64,000 bases of DNA. It comes from Candidatus Zixiibacteriota bacterium (lineage in GTDB: Bacteria; Zixibacteria; MSB-5A5; GN15; JACZUZ01). This document shows, one piece after another, positions 26,341 to 33,868 of this stretch. The stretch's first letter is position 1; the number at the start of each line of letters is the position of its first letter. The notes below the pieces were generated by a model. It saw only the letters and a program-made list of their open reading frames with translations, had not been told where the DNA came from and did no database searches. The DNA lies in the NCBI GenBank assembly GCA_024280775.1, contig JAJRPM010000008.1:1-64000 (forward strand), in the 5' to 3' direction. The translations under genes were made by a program, and so were the position numbers.

Positions 26341-28065
26341 CTAGTCTGTTAAGAAGGGTTTCAAATCCAGCAATTCGATGTCACTCCGCTGTGCGAGTCG
26401 CTCCAGAAATTTGTATTTGTGTCCAGCGCCGAAGGTAATCAGTATTCGTTGTCCCTGATGACGTAGCAGGGCGTCTTCAATCAGTTGTAAGTGCGCGTCA
26501 TTGATATTTGTCCATCCACCGGGACCAATAAAATCGTTGAGATATTTTTCATACGGCTCCAGTTCCTCGCGGATTCTTTGGTCGTATAGATCGGAGTGAA
26601 TCACCAGCGGGTCTTCGTCGGAGATAGGGTTTGCCGCATGTTCAGCTTCTATGATTTTCTCATCGTGTTCATAAGCGCTGTTTTGCCCGGCATATTTCGG
26701 ATTCTCTTGAAACTCCTTGATGCGCGCATTCCGCAAGTCTGACATTTCCTTAGTCCAGGCCGCGCAAGGTTCAACTGCAAAATCCAGCTCAGATTTCAGC
26801 GGCAGGAGCACGTCAGTGTACTCCGGAAAGCGTTTGATTCTCGGCTCTTCAATCACTCGACGCTCCGACCAATCCTTCCAGGCGCGCTCCCAGCGATCCG
26901 GAGGGATTTCTGCGAAAATTACATCCGGCTTGTACTTTCTAATTGCGGCTTCGACTTCTTTGAGTCCCCAGGTTTCACTGGTACGATGACTTCCGTGTAT
27001 CATACCCATCACTGCAACTTCTGTTGGCTTTTCTAAGCTGGAAGTCGCCGTAGCTGGTGGATACTCCGAATAAGCTCTGGCAGCGCTGATGACATACAAT
27101 TCGTCACTACCTTCGCACCCGACCCACAAATCAAGTGTCTGTGGATGAACCGCCATAACAATTGGAATCTCACCGGTCGGAATTCTAGTGGTGACAGTTC
27201 GTGTGGCCAATTCAATTACCGATACGTCATTGTCTGCAGTATTGTTCACATAGGCGATTTGCCCGTTTGGAGAAAGCACAAAAGAAAAAGGACTCACTCC
27301 TATTCCCTCGGTGATTGAATCAACAATCATATGTGAGGCGCTATTAACAAATACAATTTTATTCTCCCCGCGTACAACAACCGCTATGTCAATGTCATCT
27401 TGCATCACTGTAGCGCCACTAGGATTAGTTCCGACTGCAACTGTCTCAAGAACTCGTTTGTTCCAAAGGTCAATCACCGTTAGTGTTCCGTCATCATAGT
27501 TCGGCACAAATGCCTTACGGCCATCTGAAGTCACACCGGGAGGGAACGGACGCGCCCCGGTCGGATACTCGGCCTGCATAGAAAATGCTTGCGCATCAAA
27601 AACCCAAACCTTATTGGCAGTTTCAGTGGGAATCAAATACAAATCATCAGAGAAAGGCCCGGCAAACAATGATGAGCCGACACCCGTAGTGAGTTTCCTT
27701 CCTGTAGTCCCATTCGCCAGTGACACCTCTATAATATGGTCAGAACGAAATGCGCTGACGGCCAAGCCCTGGCGTGACGGCAGTTCAATCACACCCAGTG
27801 GAACACCTGCTACTGTAATTGACTCAGCGACTTCCAAGCTCTGGCAATCAACAATAGTTATCTTATCGGAACCTGCCGCGGCGATGAATGCGCGTGAGCC
27901 GTCATGCGAAAAAGTAATCTGATGTGGCGCCGCGCCTACATCAAGAATCTTCCTGACTTTGAAATCTGTTTTGTCACTTGCCATAGAGGGCGCTGAGAAA
28001 AGGGTAAGAGATGAGAGAATGGCCAGGAGTGAAATAGTTTCTAGAACTGCCTTCATGGGCTTCAC
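26341..28065 (-). CDS. Secreted YVTN-type beta-propeller fused to a TraB/GumN-like domain
   Basis: 574 residues: a signal peptide (1-30), then a seven-bladed YVTN-type beta-propeller (about 35-335) with repeats such as N-N-T-A-D-N-D-V-S-V-I, then a domain (about 352-574) opening with M-G-M-I-H-G-S-H and ending with F-G-A-G-H-K-Y-K-F. The G-x-x-H start, the P-D-V-I-F-A-E-I strand and the final G-A-G-H resemble the TraB/PrgY/GumN and DUF5694 families, putative metal hydrolases or peptidases. Propeller plus TraB-like fusion is unusual. The gene lies between two CheR-like paralogues on the same strand. The role is unknown; the propeller may bind a ligand that the second domain acts on. Confidence 0.65.
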   Translation of the reverse strand: MKPMKAVLETISLLAILSSLTLFSAPSMASDKTDFKVRKILDVGAAPHQITFSHDGSRAFIAAAGSDKITIVDCQSLEVAESITVAGVPLGVIELPSRQGLAVSAFRSDHIIEVSLANGTTGRKLTTGVGSSLFAGPFSDDLYLIPTETANKVWVFDAQAFSMQAEYPTGARPFPPGVTSDGRKAFVPNYDDGTLTVIDLWNKRVLETVAVGTNPSGATVMQDDIDIAVVVRGENKIVFVNSASHMIVDSITEGIGVSPFSFVLSPNGQIAYVNNTADNDVSVIELATRTVTTRIPTGEIPIVMAVHPQTLDLWVGCEGSDELYVISAARAYSEYPPATATSSLEKPTEVAVMGMIHGSHRTSETWGLKEVEAAIRKYKPDVIFAEIPPDRWERAWKDWSERRVIEEPRIKRFPEYTDVLLPLKSELDFAVEPCAAWTKEMSDLRNARIKEFQENPKYAGQNSAYEHDEKIIEAEHAANPISDEDPLVIHSDLYDQRIREELEPYEKYLNDFIGPGGWTNINDAHLQLIEDALLRHQGQRILITFGAGHKYKFLERLAQRSDIELLDLKPFLTD

Positions 28066-28213
28066 AATCTTAAGAGGCGTTAGAATAGGGAAGGCGCCGG
28101 AAACCCGGTCACACTCTATCTGATACGTGATTCGATTATAAACTGTATTACTGCCACCCGAGGGGAATGTAAGGAGATGTAAAAGTTAGTCAAGCAGTAA
28201 GGGGTTAAATCGG

Positions 28214-29182
28214 CTAGGAAGATTTTTCGTAGAAATAGACTGTGGCATAGCGACGAAGAGTGTCTTTTCTATAGGGCCAGTAGGGTTCGATTCCCCAATA
28301 CAATCCCGGCCAGCCGTTTTCGCGGATACGTCTGACTTCACTATGAATTGTTTCAACTTCGAAATCCAATGGCTTCAATCCGTGGCGCGCCGTTAGTTTT
28401 TTGCGTTGATGCACATCCATGCCATCGAGAAAAACCACTGTCTTATCATGCAATAGCTGAAGAGCATTTTCAAACATCTTAGTTGAAACTTCAGGCTGTA
28501 AGTTAAACAATACATTTTGAAGCAGGAGGATATCCGCTTTTCCGGTGGCTTCAGCTAGGTTTGGGTCTAGCGCATCAAGAACCTTGAAATTAATGCGCTC
28601 TTTGATTTCTGAACGCACACAATAATGTTCATCCAATTCGCTACCACTTAGCGGATCAAAAATACCAGCGACGATTTCATCGGTAACGAGTTTATTGCTG
28701 AACACTTCTTCAGAGGAGTATTCCCCGGCTTGGCATTTGGTAACCAGCTCCTCGTTTATATCACCGGCAACCATCTGGAAATCTATCTCCGGTCTTTTGG
28801 TCACAAGTTCAGCGGCGAACGAATAAGGTTCGGCTCCAGTCGAGCAGGCCAGTACTACGATGTGCAATGGCCTGCCTAACTTATCAGGTTGCAAGAATTT
28901 AAGCGCCGGCCCGATCAAAGCCTCCATTTGGTGTGGATTACGATAGAAACGAGTGAAAGCCTCAAGCGGCGGGCGAGAGGCAAATCTGAGCGCGTAGCGA
29001 TTGCGCAGTATATCCAGCCTGTAGCGTAGAGCGCGAATCGGTCGGGAGCGAATAATCCGCCGCAATAGTGTTGACGCTTCTAGCTCGGATTGTTCTACTG
29101 CGCCACTTGGATTCTGTTTCATTATTAGTCTCGAAAATCTTACACCATGTTCAATCTCAATCCTCCCATATATTATCGACAT
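28214..29182 (-). CDS. CheR-like SAM methyltransferase, paralogue 2
   Basis: 322 residues and close in sequence to the gene at 25070: A-C-S-T-G-A-E-P-Y-S near residue 110, G-D-I-N-E-E-L-V near 138, L-L-L-Q-N-V-L-F-N near 225 and the shared C-terminus G-W-P-G-L-Y-W-G-[IV]-E-P-Y-W-P. The last motif is not part of CheR as I know it and marks this as a separate subfamily. The N-terminal 50 residues differ from the paralogue. Several in-frame starts exist; M1 is kept, but M21 is possible. Confidence 0.75.
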   Translation of the reverse strand: MSIIYGRIEIEHGVRFSRLIMKQNPSGAVEQSELEASTLLRRIIRSRPIRALRYRLDILRNRYALRFASRPPLEAFTRFYRNPHQMEALIGPALKFLQPDKLGRPLHIVVLACSTGAEPYSFAAELVTKRPEIDFQMVAGDINEELVTKCQAGEYSSEEVFSNKLVTDEIVAGIFDPLSGSELDEHYCVRSEIKERINFKVLDALDPNLAEATGKADILLLQNVLFNLQPEVSTKMFENALQLLHDKTVVFLDGMDVHQRKKLTARHGLKPLDFEVETIHSEVRRIRENGWPGLYWGIEPYWPYRKDTLRRYATVYFYEKSS

Positions 29183-29294
29183 TTATACGATTTGACTGAC
29201 TGTGAGGATGTTCTGCGAAATCGTCTGAAGGAAATAGGCGATTCCCCCATTCGGCATTGCGCTTTGAGGACGCATTATCGATAATTGCTGGGCA

Positions 29295-30191
29295 ATGAAT
29301 CTACCTGCCGCAAATCGTAAGAAAGTTTTACTCTCGGATCTCGGCCTATTCTATGCCGCGGCGATTTGGGGGTCTACTTTTTTCATCGTCAAGGATGTGC
29401 TATCGGATGTAGACCCGGTTGTCATGGTCGGCTATCGTTTCTTGCTTGCCGGGGCGGTGATGCTGGTATATTTGCTAGCTACTGGCAGAAGTCTATTCAT
29501 TGGAGCAGGCCGCGCTTTCTTTCTCTCAATTATTTTGTTCCTGCTATACATACCGCAAACTGTTGGACTAAAATACACAACCGCTTCTAATTCCGGCTTC
29601 ATCACCGGACTATTTGTCTTCTTCACACCTCTGTTCTTGCGCTGGATTTTCAAGAAAAAACCTACCCTGATGGAATGGGTCGGTTCGGCCATCTCTGTTG
29701 CTGGCTTGCTGGTCTTAACTGGCGGGTTGCATGAGTTGAACTTTGGTGATGCCCTGACACTAATAGCCGCTCTTACCTACGCACTACACGTGTTGTACTC
29801 CGATAAGTATATCAAAGCCGGAGTAGATCCATATGTCATTAGCGCTCAGCAGTTTTTGTTTGTGGGTTTTTTCAGCATACTCACCGGCTGGCTTCTTGAT
29901 TTGCCCTTTGCAGTGACAACCGCTAAGGCCGGTTGGGTAATACTTTTTCTGGCTTTGGGACCGACACTATCGGCCTTCGTCATTCAGATGTTGGCGCAAC
30001 GAATCACAACACCGGTAAAGGTCACTTTGATTTTCGCTTTGGAACCAGTATTTGCCGCGCTTTTTGCCTGGACAATTGGCGGAGAGAATTTTGAGACGCA
30101 CCGAGCCCTGGGAGGGTTGTTGATAGTGATTGCCTTAGTTGTTTCAGGGATACGCACACCGAGATTTCTCTCTCGAAGAATAAATCAATAG
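29295..30191 (+). CDS. DMT-superfamily (EamA) transporter
   Basis: 298 residues, ten predicted transmembrane helices in two EamA repeats (about 12-138 and 152-285). The first helix has A-A-I-W-G-S-T-F, the typical EamA opening. Members move amino acids, nucleobases or metabolites; the substrate is not predictable. It is divergent from the CheR-like gene at 28214 and convergent with the TfoX-like gene, so probably monocistronic. Confidence 0.87.
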   Translation: MNLPAANRKKVLLSDLGLFYAAAIWGSTFFIVKDVLSDVDPVVMVGYRFLLAGAVMLVYLLATGRSLFIGAGRAFFLSIILFLLYIPQTVGLKYTTASNSGFITGLFVFFTPLFLRWIFKKKPTLMEWVGSAISVAGLLVLTGGLHELNFGDALTLIAALTYALHVLYSDKYIKAGVDPYVISAQQFLFVGFFSILTGWLLDLPFAVTTAKAGWVILFLALGPTLSAFVIQMLAQRITTPVKVTLIFALEPVFAALFAWTIGGENFETHRALGGLLIVIALVVSGIRTPRFLSRRINQ

Positions 30192-30204
30192 TATGGCGCT
30201 CTCA

Positions 30205-30573
30205 CTATTTCTTAGGAGAACGTTTCTTCTTCCGCTTCGCGGCTTGGGCCACACTAAGAGCCTTCTGTCCCCAATTCCGCAATAGTGCGTCATCCTCAAG
30301 AATATCCGCAGGCGCCTCGTAGTATTGCATCGCCCGCATATCTTCTTTGTTTGATGAGTCCTTAAACGGCATGAATGGTCCCATTCCTTGCGATTCAAAG
30401 TCTGAGCGATTGCTGTCATCTACTTTGAAATACAAAGTGTCATCAGCAATCAAAGCAAAAAAGAAACCGTCACAATAAATCCCCACGCCGCCGAACATGC
30501 TACGTGAAGTTATCTCGCCTGCAACTTCCAGGCGTTCAAGAATAAACGAGCGGTATGAATCACTAACAGCCAT
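30205..30573 (-). CDS. TfoX N-terminal-domain protein
   Basis: 122 residues with the TfoX-N core: R-S-M-F-G-G-V-G-I-Y near 23-32, F-F-A-L-I-A-D-D-T-L-Y-F-K near 38-50, and an M-x-Y-Y-E-A-P-A segment near 80. A basic tail (K-R-K-K-K-R-S-P-K-K) follows. TfoX regulates competence in Haemophilus, but stand-alone N-terminal-domain proteins are widespread and mostly uncharacterised. The ATG is 5 bases after the stop of the selenoprotein, so the two are co-transcribed. Confidence 0.85.
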   Translation of the reverse strand: MAVSDSYRSFILERLEVAGEITSRSMFGGVGIYCDGFFFALIADDTLYFKVDDSNRSDFESQGMGPFMPFKDSSNKEDMRAMQYYEAPADILEDDALLRNWGQKALSVAQAAKRKKKRSPKK

Positions 30574-30578
30574 CTTAC

Positions 30579-30926
30579 TTACAGCAGAGATTTGGAGTAG
30601 ATTTCTTCATTGAAACCCACCACCAAAGTCTTGCCGATTTTCAGGGTAGGCGCCCGCAGGTTACCAGTAGGGCCAAGCATCAGTTCTGCCAGCGTCTTGT
30701 CATCCGGTTTGGCGTTCGGCAGGTCTATTGTAGTGACAACTTTCCCCTTGCACACATGCAAAGTTTTCATGCCCACAAGTAACTCAAGCGCATCGGCGAG
30801 TTGTAGTTTTTTGCTAGCGGGGGTTATCTCTCCGCCGGAGATATTATTCGAATCCAGGAACTCCTGGGTTTTTCCACAACTGGTTCAGCCGGGGCGATGG
30901 TAACGAAAGTCAATTTTCTTTGCCAT
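30579..30926 (-). CDS. ArsC-like thioredoxin-fold selenoprotein (UGA = selenocysteine)
   Basis: 115 residues when the TGA at codon 14 (30885-30887) is read as selenocysteine. The N-terminus then reads ...R-Y-H-R-P-G-U-T-S-C-G-K-T-Q-E-F-L, a U-x-x-C redox motif (U14, C17) exactly where ArsC/Spx-like thioredoxin-fold proteins carry C-x-x-C. The C-terminal half has the family signature G-P-T-G-N-L-R-A-P-T and V-G-F-N-E-E. Both sides of the TGA are in one frame, from the ATG at 30926 to the TAA at 30579. A SECIS-like hairpin follows the UGA. Routine gene calling would start at an internal Met and lose the active site. It lies 28 bases after the stop of the large secreted protein and 5 before TfoX. 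It is probably a thiol/selenol oxidoreductase; arsenate reduction is not implied. Confidence 0.88.
30854..30887 (-). promoter_or_regulatory. Sec UGA codon and bacterial SECIS-like hairpin
   Basis: On the minus strand the UGA (30885-30887) is followed after 22 nt by an apical loop AGUU (30859-30862) closed by the stem CCAGG/CCUGG (30854-30858 with 30863-30867). Bacterial SECIS elements lie inside the coding region, 16-37 nt after UGA, with a conserved G among the first loop bases; this one fits. It would recruit SelB. Confidence 0.72.
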
Positions 30927-30954
30927 GTGTCAGTTATTCCTGAATAGAAGATTA

Positions 30955-33678
30955 TCACATAATCAATACGAATTTACCCAATTGCGTGGAGCCATCAGGA
31001 GTTTCAATTACAAAATAGTAAATACCTGATACGGCTATCTGCAAGTTGCGCGTAATCAAGTCCCACGATTCATGCATTGCTGTTGCACCTCTGGCAGGCT
31101 CATTGTGTTGGATTTGCTTGAGTAAATCTCCATCAAGGGAATAAATCAAGATAGTGCATTCAGGTGGGAGGTTAATAAAATTAAGAGCGCGTGTTCTCTC
31201 CGGCAGGAAATCCTCTCTGCCGCGTCCTTCAAATCCGTCGTCACGATAATTGCCGTCAATGCGATACGGATTAGGGTAGACAATAACATTGAGCTCCTCG
31301 GCGGGTTTCTGTGTCACCCTGTCGAAGGCAAACATCTCCACCGCGGTACGCACAGGGTTCGTTTCCAGGAACGGAAGATTCGCGCCTTGAGAGCCGAAAT
31401 CAAAAGCCGTTACCGAGGCATAGTACAGTTGCGAAGCCAATAGATTACGAGCGATAAAACGATACTCAAAATATTTGAAACGTTCACCATCGGGAGTAAG
31501 CTCACCGCCCTTGTAGAAAGTAGTGGCGCCAGTCAATGGATTCGTATAGAGTGAATCGTCAGTGAAAGCAGAATCGAGGTTGAGCGTATGTGGAAAGGGA
31601 GCGTTGGGATAGATTTTATGAATTCCGTTAAGGTCAGATAGATCACTTTGATTGAAGTCTTGTTTGGCAAAATAGAATGTAGAGTCACCTATCTGCAAAG
31701 GGTGGTCTATTCCATTTGCTGTTGGCTCGTAGTCACGATTTCCATTCGCATAAATGTCCTGCACTTCGGTTTTGGAAAACGGCTTGTGTAAAATCACCCA
31801 GCGTCCGCTGGCGCCCAACAGAGGATTGAAATAGAATTGCGTAAAATCTTCAAAATCATAGGACGCTTGCAACACCAAGCCCACTGCAGATCTTTCCAGG
31901 CCGAGATACACCCTATAGCCCTCAAAATCCACTTCCCCACTAAATACATCCGGTGTTGTCTCCGAACGAATACCATTCCATTCAATAACAATTTGCCCCA
32001 ACGTGGGTTCGAAACGAACATCAGGTGATGGAGGTGGGGATGCGGCTCGGAGGTCTGGCACACCGTCACCAGTGTAGAAAATTGTATCTGCCGAAAGAGC
32101 GCCTTCGAAGGTGTCGATTACAGTAGTAGTCTCTGGAGGTGATACGGTTGTGTCTACCAGAATCGTAGTGTCAATAATCACGCCAGTGGCATTTACGCAG
32201 ATACGAAACTCGCCACTATAACCGTCATCGTCAGTGTCCACTCCCGGGTTGTCGTATATCCATTTTGCCCAATTTACGTTCTTGAGGAGGTCATCCCAGT
32301 TGAGTTTGTCCATGAATTCCTGGGGATTGAATGGGTCAATGGCATTTTCAACATCGACATGGAAATTCTCACCGCCGACAAGCGCTATTGCAAAATGCGC
32401 TTTTGCCTGAGGTTGCAGTTGGATTGGGCCGAATGATATCAGGTCATAATGATGATTGTGATTTCCAAAACCCGGTCCCAGCGCTATAGCCAGGGAATTA
32501 TCACTCGGAGGAAACCAGCCTTCAGAGCTGTGGTCTATGGCGCTGAAAATCTGGTCATAATCAAACTCTCCGCTGGACATCACATAGTACCGGTTCTTAT
32601 CCCCACTGGGAGTGCCGAAGATTCCGGCCATATTACGGAATGGTTTTTCTGCTGTCCCTCTTAGCCTTGGTCCCCAGTCTCTCGGGCCGCGGTCGCTGTC
32701 ATCCCACCAGTTATAGGAAATAGTCAAAGTGTCCGACGGAAGTTGCAGGAGCTTAATCGCGGTTACCGAAGTAGGGTCTCCTTCACCAAAAGTAGTCTGA
32801 CCGGTCGTCGGATTTCCGTCATTATCAGCGGCCCACCACAACGCTATGCTATCGATGTATTCGCATGAAGTCGGTTTCAATGAAAATGCAGGCGCTGTGG
32901 CTTTGTAGCCGGCTATCAAGTCCAAATCGAAGCCGCCGCGGACTTCCAGCCCTATGTATGCGGCGTCGATTGTTCTTGAGCCTATGTTTGTTATGAGGTA
33001 GTCGATAATAATGAAATCTTCGGCAAACTCGAAACTCCAGGCGTAGCTTGTTTGCTTAACCCGCAGGTTCAACGGAACATGTGGTCGGCTGTCGAAATCA
33101 TCGGTTCCGGTAAAGAACGGATCAACCAAAGTGTCATAGTATACAAAACTGATGTCTTGCTCAGATGAGGCGCTTTCACCTAGTACCCCAGTATCTAAGA
33201 TGCTCTTGACACTGAAGCCCTCCTTGTTGGTGATTTGACTTTCAAGAGTCGCCGGCCAAAACTCGATTACATTAGTGACCAATGTGTCACGGCCAACAAC
33301 TCCTCCTACCCACAAATGCGGAGTAGGATAAATGCGACCAGTGTTGCGCGGGAATGACATAAACTCCACAGCATTCAAACCACCGGCGCCGTATACGTCC
33401 GGCCCGATTATGCCATTGTTCTTGAGCGTGACAACATAGTTGTTGATGTTATGGGTGATTATATCAACAAATGGCGCCTCGCTGGCAGTAGTGCGAAGTT
33501 GAACTGTCGATGGTTTTGGGTGTGAGTGTCCGGGATAAACCGAGACAGCATAAGTGGATTCAGCAACAGAAAACAGCGATAACAAGCAGGCCAATATCCA
33601 AGCGCTACCGACTCTAAGCCGGCCTGGCGCAGAACTAGTACAACAAATAGGTAGCAATGTCGCCTTTGCAGAAATCAT
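30955..33678 (-). CDS. Large secreted beta-rich protein with variant C-terminal sorting domain
   Basis: 907 residues from the ATG at 33678 (a TTG 32 codons earlier lacks a ribosome site). The N-terminus is Met, polar/basic residues, then a hydrophobic core (about 27-42) ending at A-V-S, a long signal peptide. The body holds beta-sandwich segments with Asp-rich loops and an Asp-rich D-T-D-D-D-G-Y-S stretch. The C-terminus has V-Y-P-N-P-Y-R-I-D near residue 803 and ends G-K-F-V-L-I-M, the FlgD-like/T9SS-type sorting layout found in secreted proteins of this bacterial group. There is no catalytic motif. It is the first gene of a run with the selenoprotein and TfoX-like gene. Confidence 0.72.
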   Translation of the reverse strand: MISAKATLLPICCTSSAPGRLRVGSAWILACLLSLFSVAESTYAVSVYPGHSHPKPSTVQLRTTASEAPFVDIITHNINNYVVTLKNNGIIGPDVYGAGGLNAVEFMSFPRNTGRIYPTPHLWVGGVVGRDTLVTNVIEFWPATLESQITNKEGFSVKSILDTGVLGESASSEQDISFVYYDTLVDPFFTGTDDFDSRPHVPLNLRVKQTSYAWSFEFAEDFIIIDYLITNIGSRTIDAAYIGLEVRGGFDLDLIAGYKATAPAFSLKPTSCEYIDSIALWWAADNDGNPTTGQTTFGEGDPTSVTAIKLLQLPSDTLTISYNWWDDSDRGPRDWGPRLRGTAEKPFRNMAGIFGTPSGDKNRYYVMSSGEFDYDQIFSAIDHSSEGWFPPSDNSLAIALGPGFGNHNHHYDLISFGPIQLQPQAKAHFAIALVGGENFHVDVENAIDPFNPQEFMDKLNWDDLLKNVNWAKWIYDNPGVDTDDDGYSGEFRICVNATGVIIDTTILVDTTVSPPETTTVIDTFEGALSADTIFYTGDGVPDLRAASPPPSPDVRFEPTLGQIVIEWNGIRSETTPDVFSGEVDFEGYRVYLGLERSAVGLVLQASYDFEDFTQFYFNPLLGASGRWVILHKPFSKTEVQDIYANGNRDYEPTANGIDHPLQIGDSTFYFAKQDFNQSDLSDLNGIHKIYPNAPFPHTLNLDSAFTDDSLYTNPLTGATTFYKGGELTPDGERFKYFEYRFIARNLLASQLYYASVTAFDFGSQGANLPFLETNPVRTAVEMFAFDRVTQKPAEELNVIVYPNPYRIDGNYRDDGFEGRGREDFLPERTRALNFINLPPECTILIYSLDGDLLKQIQHNEPARGATAMHESWDLITRNLQIAVSGIYYFVIETPDGSTQLGKFVLIM

Positions 33679-33868
33679 TTTCCGCACAAGTCGCTCTCCG
33701 CTGATAGCGCCAATATGAAAATAGATTTCGTTGATCGCATATACCAAAATACCCAAAGTACAAGCATTGGTCAAGAGAGGAGATACGGTAATTGGATAGG
33801 GTGTAGGACGGAGAGTCTCAAGAAGTAGAGACGTGGCAATAACTTACATGAGTGTGCGTAGTTACGAA

